Made by a program: the position numbers and the translations under genes
The notes under the pieces: model-generated
What the model saw: only the letters and a program-made list of their open reading frames with translations
The model's database searches: none
What the model was told of the DNA's origin: nothing
Part shown: piece after piece, positions 26,354 through 36,557 of the stretch
How the letters are laid out: every line of letters begins with the position of its first letter
Position numbering within the stretch: the first letter of the stretch is position 1
DNA from: Vibrio palustris
Lineage (GTDB): Bacteria > Pseudomonadota > Gammaproteobacteria > Enterobacterales > Vibrionaceae
Direction: 5' to 3'
DNA length: 64,000 nt
Assembly (NCBI RefSeq): GCF_024346995.1
Contig: NZ_AP024887.1
Location: forward strand, 868,001-932,000

Positions 26354-28138
26354 TTAATAACCGATAGCGGCCCCTTGTGGACGACGAGCGTCATTGGCGC
26401 CGTAAAGGTATCCTTCGCGAACTTTACCAGAGACAGCAGAGTCACTAACGTTCGAAGCTTTCTCTTGCTTAATCACACTTGGTAAGCCAACCATAATAGC
26501 CTCGGCGGCGCCCCATGGTTTTTTCTCAACCATTTTATAGCCGCGTTGTTTGAGAATCTTCAGGGTATCAGGGGAGATGCCTCGGGTCTCATAAAGCACG
26601 ACGTCAGGTAGCCATTGCTGGTGGATACGCGGCGCATTGACCGCCTCTTGCAAGGTCATACCGTAATCAATGACATTCATGACGGTATTCAAAGTAATCG
26701 TAATGATTAAAGATCCGCCCGGAGAGCCAACGACCATAAAGGTTTTGCCGTCTTTAGTCACAATCGTCGGAGACATCGATGACAGTGGGCGTTTACCTGG
26801 GGCAATGGCATTGGCTTTACCTTGGACTAAACCAAACATGTTGGTCGCACCCACTTTCGATGTGAAGTCATCCATTTCATCATTCATCCAAAAACCATAG
26901 CCGGGTGCCATAACACCAGAACCAAAGCGGCCGTTAATGGTATAGGTGGTGGAGACAGCGTTGCCCGCTTTATCGATGACAGAATAATGCGTGGTTTGTG
27001 GTTTTTCATGGGGAGGCACGCCTGCTGCGAGCTCTTTTGAGGGCGTTGCGTTAACCGGATCGATCTGTTGACGAATGGTTTTCGCATACTCTTTACTGAG
27101 TAGCTTTTTCATTGGAATATTCACAAAGTCAGGATCGCCCAATAGACTATTCCGGTCAACGAAAGCATGACGCATTGCTTCCGCGGTGTAGTGAATCGCA
27201 TCCGCTGAGCCATACCCCATAGAGGATAAATCATAACCTTCAAGGATATTGAGAATCTCACACATCGTGGTTCCACCAGAGCTTGGTGGTGGCGCAGAGA
27301 TGAAATCGTAGCCACGATAAGAACAGGTCACGGGCTTACGATCTTTGGCTTCATAATTGGCAAAATCTTTGGCCGTGAGGTAGCCGCCGTTGGCTTTAGA
27401 AGCTTTTTCTATCGCGTTTGGAATATCGCCTTTATAAAATGCATCTGGTCCTTTTTTGGCAATGCTTTCGAGGGTGTCAGCAAGTGCGGTTTGTACTAAG
27501 CGATCACCGGGTTGTAGCGGACTGCCATCTGGACGTAAAAAGATTTTCGCGGCCTGCTTGTCACTGCGTATTTTCTTTAAGCTGGTATCGATGACATCGG
27601 TATCCCCGCGAGTCAAAATAAACCCTTCACGTGCCAATTTGATGGCTGGAGCCATAAGCTGTGCTCGGGAGAGTTTGCCTGACCCATATTCTTGCAAAGC
27701 TTTTTCCATACCACGCACCGTACCAGGTACACCGACTGCACCCCAGCCTAATAAACTCGCATGGGGGATAAGGTCCCCTTTATCGTCTTGGTACATTTTG
27801 GCACTGGCGGCGGCTGGCGCCATTTCACGAAAATCAATGAAATGATCCGAGCCATCGGCCATGTGAAGCGTCATAAACCCGCCACCGCCAATGTTGCCGC
27901 AACATGGGTTGACCACTGCTTGTGCATAACCGACCGCAACGGCAGCATCCACCGCATTGCCACCCATTTTTAAAATGTCGATGCCTGCTTGTGAGGCAAA
28001 ACGTTGTGAGGAAACGACCATACCATTTTTCGCTTCTACTGCGGGCAAGGTCGCAGCGACCGCCACGTGTGATAGCAAAGGGGTCGCCAGGGCGGTCAGT
28101 GTTAAGGCTCCTGAAAGGAGAAGTTTTTTATAGTCCAT
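26354..28138 (-). CDS. ggt: Gamma-glutamyltranspeptidase
   Basis: Periplasmic enzyme that removes or transfers the gamma-glutamyl group of glutathione. The 594-residue precursor has a signal peptide cleaved near AVAAT. The small-subunit N-terminal nucleophile is Thr382 in QTTHYSV, where autoproteolysis occurs. The large subunit contains RFASQAGIDIL and GNIGGGGFM. ATG 28138 is used because GGAAG lies 7 nt upstream; the frame extends to 28168 without support. It is monocistronic. Confidence 0.94.
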   Translation of the reverse strand: MDYKKLLLSGALTLTALATPLLSHVAVAATLPAVEAKNGMVVSSQRFASQAGIDILKMGGNAVDAAVAVGYAQAVVNPCCGNIGGGGFMTLHMADGSDHFIDFREMAPAAASAKMYQDDKGDLIPHASLLGWGAVGVPGTVRGMEKALQEYGSGKLSRAQLMAPAIKLAREGFILTRGDTDVIDTSLKKIRSDKQAAKIFLRPDGSPLQPGDRLVQTALADTLESIAKKGPDAFYKGDIPNAIEKASKANGGYLTAKDFANYEAKDRKPVTCSYRGYDFISAPPPSSGGTTMCEILNILEGYDLSSMGYGSADAIHYTAEAMRHAFVDRNSLLGDPDFVNIPMKKLLSKEYAKTIRQQIDPVNATPSKELAAGVPPHEKPQTTHYSVIDKAGNAVSTTYTINGRFGSGVMAPGYGFWMNDEMDDFTSKVGATNMFGLVQGKANAIAPGKRPLSSMSPTIVTKDGKTFMVVGSPGGSLIITITLNTVMNVIDYGMTLQEAVNAPRIHQQWLPDVVLYETRGISPDTLKILKQRGYKMVEKKPWGAAEAIMVGLPSVIKQEKASNVSDSAVSGKVREGYLYGANDARRPQGAAIGY

Positions 28139-28639
28139 GATGTCTTCCGTAAATATCATAGAACTCAATCTCAGGTTGAGAACAAGTTACTACTAACAAA
28201 AAATCGGCGTGTAATCAGTGTGACATCCACGTCGAAAGTGAGCGAGTTAGCATTATTATGCTGTCAAGAAAATAAGCGTAACACACCGTATTTATTGAAT
28301 AATTAGCTAATCTATCAGTGTGTTAGAATAACCTTATGTGGCTTGTTCGACTAGCTCTATTTAAAAAATCTGTAGAAATAATGTCCGAGTTTAGAGTCAA
28401 TTCATAAAATGCAGATAAAGTGAAAATGGTTGGTGTGGTTATTTTTTCATCGGGTATCTCTTGCATTTGCTAATATAAGCCCAATGTTTATAGATAACCT
28501 AGTCAATAAGATAATTTTGATGGGATAAAAATTCGCTAATTTAGTGTCATCGCTTTCACAATGCCCTGTAATGACAGCGCATGTTACTGGCTATATGAAT
28601 GACGCTAACAGCACACTCAATCAACAAGAGGACGCTTAT
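28139..28639. other. Intergenic region, divergent promoters
   Basis: About 500 bp between ggt and the oxidoreductase gene. No gene, repeat or strong hairpin was seen. It should hold two divergent promoters; none matches consensus well enough to call. Confidence 0.4.
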
Positions 28640-29653
28640 ATGAAAGCCATGACCTTGAAGCAACCCGGTGGCCTTGACCAAATCACACTCAGTGAACTGC
28701 CTGATCCTGGTCAGCCCGGAGAAGGGGAAATTCGTGTTGCGATCAAAGCAAGCTCACTCAATTATCATGATCTATTAGTGGCGCAAGGCGTCGCGCCCAC
28801 AGAAGCCGATCGCATTTTAATGTCTGACGGTGCCGGTGTGGTTGAAGCAATCGGTGAAGGCGTTCACGAGTTTGCCGTTGGTGACTCGGTTGTGTCGACC
28901 TTTTTCCCTAACTGGACGGCGGGACAGCCATTTACAGGCGTAGGGCACTTTGCGGCAACGCCTGGTGATGGCGCTCCAGGTATGGCAGCGCAAGTGGTAG
29001 TGAGACCGGTTAATGCGTTTACTAAAGCGCCACAAGGTTGGAGCCATGAAGAAAGTGCTACCATTACTACTGCGGCATTAACTGCGTGGCGAGCATTGGT
29101 TGTTGACGGCCAATTAAAAGCTGGCGAAACGGTATTAACGTTAGGGACTGGCGGTGTCTCAATTGCGGCAATTCAACTTGCTAAAGCCATGGGCGCGCGC
29201 GTTATCGCCACTTCCTCTTCTGATGAGAAGCTAGAGAAGGTGAAAGCGCTTGGGGCAGATGAAGTCATTAACTACAAAACGCACCCAGAATGGGCGCAAG
29301 AAGTGTTAACACTGACGCAAGGCGAGGGCGTTGATCACGTCGTTGAAGTTGGTGGTCCCGGTACATTAGCGCAATCGATCCAGTCGATTAAAGTCGGAGG
29401 ACATATTGCGTTGATCGGTGTACTCACTGGCGTACAAGGGGATGTGCCAACAGCTGTACTTATGGCAAAACAAGCTCGCTTGCAAGGCTTAATTGTGGCA
29501 AGCCGTCGCGACCAGCAAGAATTTATTGCTGCACTTGAAGCCAATGACATACGTCCTGTGATTGATACTACCATGCCGTTTGAGCAGTTAAGCGAAGCAT
29601 TTGACTATCAAAAATCTGGTCAGCACTTCGGTAAGATTTGTGTAACGTGGTAA
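28640..29653 (+). CDS. Zinc-independent medium-chain alcohol dehydrogenase / quinone oxidoreductase
   Basis: 337-residue MDR protein. An N-terminal GroES-like domain (KASSLNYHDLLVAQG) is followed by a Rossmann domain with the nucleotide loop LGTGGVSIAAIQLAKAMGARV. The catalytic-zinc cysteine and the structural four-cysteine lobe are absent, which points to the quinone-oxidoreductase branch with NADP(H). The substrate is unknown. ATG 28640 is chosen for AGAGGA 7 nt upstream; the frame is open to 28544. A terminator follows at 29725. Confidence 0.85.
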   Translation: MKAMTLKQPGGLDQITLSELPDPGQPGEGEIRVAIKASSLNYHDLLVAQGVAPTEADRILMSDGAGVVEAIGEGVHEFAVGDSVVSTFFPNWTAGQPFTGVGHFAATPGDGAPGMAAQVVVRPVNAFTKAPQGWSHEESATITTAALTAWRALVVDGQLKAGETVLTLGTGGVSIAAIQLAKAMGARVIATSSSDEKLEKVKALGADEVINYKTHPEWAQEVLTLTQGEGVDHVVEVGGPGTLAQSIQSIKVGGHIALIGVLTGVQGDVPTAVLMAKQARLQGLIVASRRDQQEFIAALEANDIRPVIDTTMPFEQLSEAFDYQKSGQHFGKICVTW

Positions 29654-29724
29654 ATGAGAGTGCTCATCTGTAACTGGGACTTAGTGCGCACATTGTTTGT
29701 ATAAACTGACTCCCCGTCAATAAA

Positions 29725-29763
29725 AAAAGCTAAAGTTGCTTTGTGGCAGCTTTAGCTTTTTTA
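29725..29763 (+). terminator. Terminator after the oxidoreductase gene
   Basis: AAAGCTAAAG pairs with CTTTAGCTTT around a 14-nt apical part that pairs further. A run of T follows. Confidence 0.82.
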
Positions 29764-29908
29764 TGTTTAAGCCATACTTATGAAAGGCGTTATCGCTTAA
29801 ACTGACGTTGTGATTAAACTGATAGTCACACCATTTTAACGCAATGCCATTGACAGTCATGACGACGGATAACCATCATCTAACCTACAGTTGCCAAACT
29901 TACGCATT

Positions 29909-31474
29909 ATGAAAAATAATCACTCAAAATATCATACTCTCCGTGTCATTCTAGGCGATCAACTGAACGCCGCTCATTCTTGGTTTAAAACGCAAGATGA
30001 TGGTATCGTCTATTTGATCGCCGAGCTCCACCCAGAAGCCACTTATGTCAAACACCATATTCAAAAGCTTTGCGCGTTTTTTGTTGCGATGGAGCGTTTT
30101 GCCCACGCACTAAAAAACAATGGACGTGAAGTGTGTTACCTAACGCTGGATGATACTCAGCAGCAAAGCTTACAAGAGGTGATTTTAAATGTTGCAACCC
30201 AGTACAACGTTGAGTATGTAGAACTACAGCGTCCTGATGAGTATCGTGTTTTACAGCAATATGAGCAGCTTATCTCCAGACACTCGATTCCGCAAATCAG
30301 CATGGTAGAGAGTGAACATTTCTTGTTACCTTTCAGTGATATCCCCGACTTTTTCCAAGCGAAAAGCACTGTTCGCATGGAGCCGTTCTATCGTAAAATG
30401 CGCCAGCGTTTCAATATTTTGATGGATGATGATAATAAGCCGGAAGGTGGGCAATGGAACTACGATATTGCCAACCGCAATAAAATCAAAGCGCAAGATC
30501 GCGCTGATATTCCCGAGCCATTATGTTTTCAACATGATGTGTCTCATGTGCTAGAACGTATTCACCGCCATGATATAACCTGCTTTGGAAAAGAAGAGGC
30601 TTATTTACTATGGCCGGTCACCAGACAAGACGCTCTCAATTTACTGGCTTTTTTTTGTGAACATTTATTGCCGAACTTTGGGCGTTTTCAAGATGCCATG
30701 ACGCATAAAACGCCTCACAGTTGGAGCTTGTATCATTCGCGGCTGTCGTTTGCTCTCAACGCAAAATTCATCACTCCAATGCATGTTATCCAATCGGCCT
30801 TAGCGGCGTACCAAAAAAATGAGGCTATCGACATTGCTCAAGTGGAAGGCTTTGTGCGACAAATTCTTGGTTGGCGTGAATATGTACGCGGCATGTACTG
30901 GATTAATATGCCGGATTATGAACAACAAAATGCTCTCAATGCCACGCGAGATTTACCTCATTATTTCTGGAGTGGCAAAACCAACATGAAATGCCTGGCC
31001 AGTGCGATTGGACAATCGCTCGATTATGCTTACGCACATCATATTCAGCGTCTGATGGTGACAGGGAATTTCTGCATGTTGACGGAAATTGAACCACCGC
31101 AAGTCGATGAATGGTATCTAGGCATTTACGTGGATGCTTTACAATGGGTAGAGTTACCCAATACACGAGGCATGAGCCAATTTGCCGACGGTGGTTGGAT
31201 TGCCTCCAAACCTTATGCAGCCAGTGGAAACTATATACAGAAAATGAGTGACTACTGCGGGGATTGCCATTACCAAGTCAAAGAGAAAAGCAGTGCGGAG
31301 TCGTGCCCATTGAACAGTTTATACTGGCACTTTATGGTGAAACATCGCGAGCGCCTGTCGAAAAATCATCGCATTGGTATGATTTATGGCAACTGGGACA
31401 AACAAAGCGATGACCAAAAGCAAGCAGTCTTAGCAAGAGCCGAATGGTGTTTGCAAAACATTGATACGCTTTAA
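29909..31474 (+). CDS. FeS-type bacterial cryptochrome/photolyase (PhrB/CryB family)
   Basis: Photolyase-related flavoprotein with an iron-sulfur cluster; characterised relatives repair (6-4) photoproducts. It has 521 residues. The DPRP-like N-terminal domain begins LRVILGDQLNAAHSWF. The C-terminal FAD domain has the four expected cluster cysteines, one in GNFCML and three in YCGDC...SCPLN. The WxLYHSRLSFALN and EPPQVDEWYLG motifs fit. ATG 29909 is taken; a TTG at 29891 is in frame. Both have weak SDs. It is monocistronic. Confidence 0.88.
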   Translation: MKNNHSKYHTLRVILGDQLNAAHSWFKTQDDGIVYLIAELHPEATYVKHHIQKLCAFFVAMERFAHALKNNGREVCYLTLDDTQQQSLQEVILNVATQYNVEYVELQRPDEYRVLQQYEQLISRHSIPQISMVESEHFLLPFSDIPDFFQAKSTVRMEPFYRKMRQRFNILMDDDNKPEGGQWNYDIANRNKIKAQDRADIPEPLCFQHDVSHVLERIHRHDITCFGKEEAYLLWPVTRQDALNLLAFFCEHLLPNFGRFQDAMTHKTPHSWSLYHSRLSFALNAKFITPMHVIQSALAAYQKNEAIDIAQVEGFVRQILGWREYVRGMYWINMPDYEQQNALNATRDLPHYFWSGKTNMKCLASAIGQSLDYAYAHHIQRLMVTGNFCMLTEIEPPQVDEWYLGIYVDALQWVELPNTRGMSQFADGGWIASKPYAASGNYIQKMSDYCGDCHYQVKEKSSAESCPLNSLYWHFMVKHRERLSKNHRIGMIYGNWDKQSDDQKQAVLARAEWCLQNIDTL

Positions 31475-31539
31475 CTTTAGTACGATATCAGCATAGATGA
31501 AGACGCATGCGAAGAATGTGCATGAGGGTCAGAAGTGAA

Positions 31540-31572
31540 TAAAAAAGCCGCTTGGTATATCACCAAGCGGCT
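31540..31572 (-). terminator. Terminator of ohr
   Basis: The perfect 11-bp stem AGCCGCTTGGT/ACCAAGCGGCT (31546-31556 and 31562-31572) is followed, on the minus strand, by TTTTTT. Confidence 0.92.
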
Positions 31573-31608
31573 GACTATCATCGGCGGATTAAAGACGATG
31601 TAAAACGA

Positions 31609-32034
31609 TTACAGGACAGTAAGCGTTACGTCGATGTTGCCACGAGTTGCATTTGAGTATGGGCAAACTTCGTGCGCTTTATCAACAAGTTGTTGAACAA
31701 GTTCTTTATCTAGTTCAGGCACATCAATGCGTAGTTCGACCGTAATACCAAAGCCTGTGTCTGTTGGGCCAATGCCAACCAAGCCTTCGATAGTCGTGGC
31801 TTCAGGGATGGTGACTTTTTGTTGTGATGCGACTAATTTTAGGGCGCCAGTAAAACAAGCGGCATAGCCTGCTGCGAAAAGCTGTTCAGGGTTAGTACCT
31901 TCACCACCTGGGCCACCCAGTGCTTTGGGTGCAGTCAATTTAAGATCAATGGCTCCATCATCGGCTGTAGCATGACCATCGCGGCCACCGTTAACTTTTG
32001 CTTGAGCTGTGTAGAGAACTTTATCTAAAGACAT
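31609..32034 (-). CDS. ohr: Organic hydroperoxide resistance protein
   Basis: Thiol peroxidase that reduces organic hydroperoxides with lipoyl-dependent recycling. It has 141 residues with the redox cysteines Cys60 (AAGYAACF) and Cys124 ([13 protein letters not shown]). The N-terminus [12 protein letters not shown] is typical of Ohr rather than OsmC. The usual partner repressor OhrR is not adjacent. Its terminator is at 31540. Confidence 0.94.
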   Translation of the reverse strand: MSLDKVLYTAQAKVNGGRDGHATADDGAIDLKLTAPKALGGPGGEGTNPEQLFAAGYAACFTGALKLVASQQKVTIPEATTIEGLVGIGPTDTGFGITVELRIDVPELDKELVQQLVDKAHEVCPYSNATRGNIDVTLTVL

Positions 32035-32509
32035 AGTATTACTCCGTTGTTTTCAAAAAATTGACGATTCGTACCGACAATGTGTGGCCTTACTCGTAAA
32101 ACTTTGTGAGTAAACGTGTAAGGCTAAGGCGCGAATATCATGAAAGGCGCTCTTGTCACCTGATGTCAATAACCATAGCAGTCGATGTTATTACTTGCAA
32201 GCAATTTAATTGTGCGCAATGTAAATGTAAAGAGAAACGATAAAAACAAAACACCAAAGATGAATGGAGCTTGCCAGCAACGCGTCTGTCGGGCACCATT
32301 TTCCGAGAAGGTTTAGGCGAGTACTTGCATAGGCGACAGTATGACGTAATACAACGCGTAGTATGTGGGTAACGGTGAATTGCGCGATGTCCGGTAGTCA
32401 TCGCGATTAAGCCGCTGTTCGTGACAAACATGAGTGATATAGAGACAACCAGCCGATAGGCGTTATTCATTATCTGTGCATTATTGACTTTTTATAGTAA
32501 GGAATCGTT
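32035..32509. other. Intergenic region between ohr and esterase
   Basis: 475 bp. A 104-codon minus-strand frame here has no SD, biased composition and no recognisable domain, and I do not accept it. I see no hairpin with a T-run and no consensus OhrR box. Confidence 0.4.
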
Positions 32510-33562
32510 GTGAAAAAATACTTGGCGACCATGCTCGCTTTCTTATTCAGTACGCAAGCAAATGCCAATTCCCACCTCAGCTACGCGCAACGTTTTCATC
32601 ATCATTCTCATATACTCGATGAGCGTCGCGACTACAGTGTGCATTTACCCGCAAATTATGCTGAGCACCCGGGTCAACACTATCCGGTCGTGTACTTATT
32701 AGATGGGGAAAGCCGAATGTTACAAGTGGCCGGCATTGTGGAAGCATTTCAAAGTAAGTTGAGTGCGCAGACCCCAGAGATGATCATTGTGGGTATTCAT
32801 AATACAGATCGTATGCGTGATTACACGCCGACTCACTATGAAAAACTCCCCAACGGTGAGCAAGCTCCTTGGCGTGAACACACCGGTGGCGGGCGACGGT
32901 TTATTGATTATATGACTCAAGAGCTTATGCCGATCATTGATAAAAACTACCGTACGGCAAAACCCAATGTGTTGATTGGACACTCTCTAGGCGGGCTGCT
33001 GACTCTAGATGCCTTGGCAGCACATGATGATTTTTTTCAAGGGTTTATCGCAATCGATCCAAGCTTATGGTTTGATTATCCCAATTATTACCAACGCCTA
33101 GTTGGGGAGCTCAATAAGCCGTTTACTGCTCCGGCTGCTTTATATTTGGCGATCGCCAATAATCCATTTACACCATCGCTAGGGCGAGACTCTTCACATC
33201 GTGATCGGTTACTAGCATTGAAGTCTCTTGTTGAGCCAAAGAAAGGCGGAGATTTCTTAATGCATAGCGAATATTTTGAGCAGGCTGATCATCATTCTGT
33301 GTATCATTTGGCCGTTTATCAAGGGCTGCAGTGGATATTTGCAGGTTACTCGATTCCGACCGACCCTCAAATATTACAGCTAAAGACGGTAAAAGCGCGT
33401 TATCAAGCACTGAATCAGCGTCTTGGCAGCCAATTAACGCCGCCTTACGCTATGCTAGAGGCGCTTGAGAAAAAAGCGAAACATTGGCCGACAATGCAAC
33501 TTTCAACCACTGAAATACAAGCGATTAAACAGTACTTTTATCCATCCACACATCGTGATTAA
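32510..33562 (+). CDS. Exported esterase, alpha/beta hydrolase (esterase D / IroE-like)
   Basis: 350 residues with a signal peptide (MKKYLATMLAFLFSTQANA). The putative esterase domain has DYSVHLPANY, PVVYLLDGE and the nucleophile Ser159 in GHSLGG. The His is probably in the DHHSVYH segment. Relatives hydrolyse siderophore or acyl esters; the substrate here is unknown. GTG 32510 is preceded by AAGGAA. No iron-uptake gene is nearby. Confidence 0.85.
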   Translation: MKKYLATMLAFLFSTQANANSHLSYAQRFHHHSHILDERRDYSVHLPANYAEHPGQHYPVVYLLDGESRMLQVAGIVEAFQSKLSAQTPEMIIVGIHNTDRMRDYTPTHYEKLPNGEQAPWREHTGGGRRFIDYMTQELMPIIDKNYRTAKPNVLIGHSLGGLLTLDALAAHDDFFQGFIAIDPSLWFDYPNYYQRLVGELNKPFTAPAALYLAIANNPFTPSLGRDSSHRDRLLALKSLVEPKKGGDFLMHSEYFEQADHHSVYHLAVYQGLQWIFAGYSIPTDPQILQLKTVKARYQALNQRLGSQLTPPYAMLEALEKKAKHWPTMQLSTTEIQAIKQYFYPSTHRD

Positions 33563-33694
33563 ACGGTATTGACGCGTGCTGCTTTTTGAATGGTGTAAGG
33601 AGAGAAGCTGATGTTTGATTAAAGTGAGCACTGTGACATGAGGCGATACCTGGATAAATTGCCAGTTACCGCCCGATAAGGGCGGTATCGTGAT

Positions 33695-34027
33695 TTATGC
33701 GCAGCATTTTTTATATTTTTTCCCGCTACCACAAACACATGGCTCATTTCTGTTCGGCGTTTTTTCAAATGTGGTGGTGGTCGGTTTGTTTAATAAGGTA
33801 TCGAGCTCAAGCGTGTTTTCTTGTTGAGATGCATCAACAATAATATGAGTAATAATGGCATGCTCTTGCGCAATCACGTCGATTTCCGCTTTACGTTCGT
33901 CAGAGGCCACCGTCACAGTGATAGGGGCTTCAGCCGTTCCTGCTTTTACATCACGGTTTACGTTGTAACCGGATTTTACGTGGTTTTTTCTTGTTTCAAT
34001 ACGACCTTTGAAAAACAATTTAGACAT
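33695..34027 (-). CDS. SEC-C metal-binding motif protein
   Basis: 110 residues. A basic N-terminus (SKLFFKGRIETRKNHVKSGYN) and a middle region lacking known motifs precede the C-terminal SEC-C zinc motif, CVCGSGKKYKKCCA. The motif is best known from SecA, where it binds zinc and SecB. I recall the whole-protein family as PBPRA1643-like; its role is unknown. It is a single gene. A GC-rich hairpin without a T-run lies just downstream at about 33668-33686. Confidence 0.85.
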   Translation of the reverse strand: MSKLFFKGRIETRKNHVKSGYNVNRDVKAGTAEAPITVTVASDERKAEIDVIAQEHAIITHIIVDASQQENTLELDTLLNKPTTTTFEKTPNRNEPCVCGSGKKYKKCCA

Positions 34028-34504
34028 GGTGGGGCTCTTTAGTTAGGGAGATAGCGCAAAAGGAGCAGGGATTATACGCGTGATCGTAAAATGATAAAGC
34101 GTTATCGTCATTGAAGTGTTGCTTGAAGATAAAAAGAGAGAAACAAGGCGTAGGTATGCGTCGGGAGTTTTATATTTATCCCATAAAATCAATATGATAA
34201 AAATAATTTCATCCAGTGTTTCAATGAGGCGTGTTGACATCGTGGCTTGATAAAAAGCGCATGACTGTTAATGCCGATTGAAGAGCACTGTTCACATAGT
34301 GCAGGAGACATATCCCACGCTATATTCAACGAACATGTCTCCTCAAGGTGATGACTTTATGATACTTGTCTCTCAGTGCGACTTTTTAGTGATCATGATA
34401 TTCTTTGCGCCGCCTAAAGGAAGAGTGTGCTGCACGTTAAGCTAGACCGCTCACCATTGGCACTTACGATGTGTAAATCATACTAACAATAAATGGAGTT
34501 ATTT
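34028..34504. other. Intergenic region with 9-bp inverted repeat
   Basis: About 477 bp without a gene. AGGAGACAT (34303-34311) and ATGTCTCCT (34335-34343) form a perfect 9-bp inverted repeat with a 23-nt loop, followed by no T-run. Otherwise I see nothing. Confidence 0.45.
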
Positions 34505-34963
34505 ATGACCCTCCCTATTTTTGTACGTTCTAAATGGATGAAGTTAGGCGTATTGACTGCAAGCGCAGTGCTTTTTGGATGCAGTAATCAACCAGCGCAA
34601 AGCGCCGTCGCCGCCGAGACATCGACATGTACGGTCGGTAACCAAATGGCTGAAACCACTCTATATTTTGGCATGAGCCGTCCACATGGGCCTAACATTA
34701 CGGAGAAAGAGTGGCAAACCTTCGTCGATAAGCAAGTCACGCCACGTTTTCGTAACGGGTTAACCGTATTTAGCGGTAAAGGCCAATGGTTAGGCGCGGA
34801 TGGCAGTATTGCCAAAGAAGGCAGTCATGCATTAATGCTCATTCATCCGATTCAGTCGGCAGAGAGCGAAAAGAATATTGAAGCGTTGCGTACGCTCTAC
34901 AAAACGCAATTTAAGCAAGAATCTGTCATGCGAGTCGATGCGACAAAATGTGTGTCGTTTTAA
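34505..34963 (+). CDS. DUF3574 lipoprotein
   Basis: 152 residues. The lipoprotein signal has the lipobox SAVLFGC, lipidated Cys26. The mature part has the DUF3574 pattern TLYFGMSRPHGPNITEKEW, TPRFRNGLTVFSG and GQWLGADGSIAKEGS. The function is unknown. ATG 34505 is chosen for GGAG 6 nt upstream. It converges with nupC across a shared terminator. Confidence 0.88.
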   Translation: MTLPIFVRSKWMKLGVLTASAVLFGCSNQPAQSAVAAETSTCTVGNQMAETTLYFGMSRPHGPNITEKEWQTFVDKQVTPRFRNGLTVFSGKGQWLGADGSIAKEGSHALMLIHPIQSAESEKNIEALRTLYKTQFKQESVMRVDATKCVSF

Positions 34964-35012
34964 CGCGCGATAGCTTGTGAGCATGTCAGCAAAAAAGATG
35001 TGAAAGCAATAA

Positions 35013-35041
35013 AAAAAGCCAACACGCAGTGTTGGCTTTTT
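35013..35041. terminator. Bidirectional terminator between DUF3574 gene and nupC
   Basis: The stem AAAGCCAACAC/GTGTTGGCTTT (35015-35025 and 35029-35039) has A-run and T-run flanks on both sides. Confidence 0.92.
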
Positions 35042-35059
35042 GTCGGCCGCGCCTAATTG

Positions 35060-36244
35060 TTACAGCACCAAGCCTGCTATGGCCGCAGAGAGTAAGCTGA
35101 CTAGGGTGGAACCATAGACGAGGCGGAAACCGAAACGAGAAACCACGTTACTTTGTTTTTCATCCACGCCTTTGATGGCACCGGCAACAATCCCAATCGA
35201 GGCAAAGTTGGCAAAAGAGACGAGAAAGACGGATAAAATACCTAGGCTACGCGGGGCAAATTGCTCAGCAATATCTTTGAGTTGCAGCATTGCAACAAAC
35301 TCGTTGGAAACAAGTTTGGTCGCCATAATACTGCCCGCGTGCAGTGCATCTTGTCCGGAAATACCGATAATCCAAGCTAACGGATAGAAGACATAGCCCA
35401 TCAATTCTTGGAAACTAATGCCAAACACGGCAGAGAATAGGGCGTTCAATGCTGCAATTAAGGCAATAAAGCCTATCAACATCGCTGCGACGATCATCGC
35501 GACACGGAAACCCGCGAGGATATAATCCCCCAACATTTCAAAGAAGCTTTGTTTTTCGTGCAGAGCGCTGAGTTCCGGTTCTGGCTCTTCACTCGCATCA
35601 TATGGGTTGATGATCAATAACAAAATGAACGTGCTGAACATATTCAAAACCAGTGCTACCACCACATAACGAGGTTCAATCATTGACATGTAAGCCCCGA
35701 CAATCGACATCGAAACGGTCGACATCGCGGTGGCCGCCATGGTGTACATCCGGCGCGGTGATTGTTGCCCCAAAATACCTTTGTAGGCAATGAAGTTTTC
35801 AGATTGACCCAGCAGTAATGAACTTACTGCATTAAAAGATTCGAGTTTGCCCATTCCGTTTATTTTTGATAACACAGTACCCACAATGCGAATAACCCAA
35901 GGTAGAATACGGAAATGTTGCAAAATACCAATTAATGCTGAGATAAAAATGATAGGGCATAAGACGTTTAAGAACACATAAGCTAGGCCTTGCTTGCTCA
36001 TGTTACCGAAGACGAATTCAGTGCCTTGCCCGGCGAATTTCATCAATTCATCGAACAGACCGGCAAATGAAGAAACCGCAACAATGCCAGCTTTTGAGTT
36101 CAGTAAGAACCATGCTAACAATATTTCAATGACGACTAACTGAATGATATAACGAATTTTAATCTGTTTACGATCGTAACTAACGATGAGAGCTAGAGCG
36201 AAAATCACCACAATAGCTAAGCAAAAATGTAACATGGATTGCAT
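35060..36244 (-). CDS. nupC: Concentrative nucleoside transporter NupC
   Basis: Proton- or sodium-coupled nucleoside uptake at the inner membrane. It has 394 residues, about 8-10 hydrophobic segments. It aligns by eye along its length with E. coli Nup[69 protein letters not shown] and [14 protein letters not shown]. The start at 36244 gives [10 protein letters not shown], matching MDRVLHFVLA. A 16-bp inverted repeat lies upstream at 36397. Confidence 0.95.
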   Translation of the reverse strand: MQSMLHFCLAIVVIFALALIVSYDRKQIKIRYIIQLVVIEILLAWFLLNSKAGIVAVSSFAGLFDELMKFAGQGTEFVFGNMSKQGLAYVFLNVLCPIIFISALIGILQHFRILPWVIRIVGTVLSKINGMGKLESFNAVSSLLLGQSENFIAYKGILGQQSPRRMYTMAATAMSTVSMSIVGAYMSMIEPRYVVVALVLNMFSTFILLLIINPYDASEEPEPELSALHEKQSFFEMLGDYILAGFRVAMIVAAMLIGFIALIAALNALFSAVFGISFQELMGYVFYPLAWIIGISGQDALHAGSIMATKLVSNEFVAMLQLKDIAEQFAPRSLGILSVFLVSFANFASIGIVAGAIKGVDEKQSNVVSRFGFRLVYGSTLVSLLSAAIAGLVL

Positions 36245-36396
36245 ATAAAATTATCCCTAAACTAAACCAGCAAAACCAAAAAATGTGAGTATACCATAGC
36301 CTAATTGATAAATAAGACAGGATTGGTTTTTATAAGCCGCGAATGACCGCTAGCCTGCGTCTTGCTTTGAGAGAGCGATATTTCTTTTGTTCTATG

Positions 36397-36412
36397 ACGT
36401 TAAACATAACGT
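36397..36412. promoter_or_regulatory. Inverted repeat, possible operator of nupC
   Basis: ACGTTA-AACA-TAACGT is a perfect 6-bp inverted repeat followed by TTGC. It lies in the 313-bp divergent gap between nupC and the small gene at 36558. It shares ACGTTTGC with PurR-type sites on one side only. No regulator is assigned. Nothing else was seen in the gap. Confidence 0.35.
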
Positions 36413-36557
36413 TTGCACCGCGTCCGATTAGTTCCATTAAACGACTGGATTTGCTGTTACTGTTTAGACTTAACAGACGTTATGATATAAGCCATACAAT
36501 GATAAGATTGTGGCCGGTATAACAGAGCCTGTTTCACTTTAAACAAAAAGACTAACT

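Noticed and set aside
32156..32470. 104-codon minus-strand frame upstream of the esterase gene
   Set aside because: No SD, no recognisable domain, odd composition, and it lies in a promoter region.
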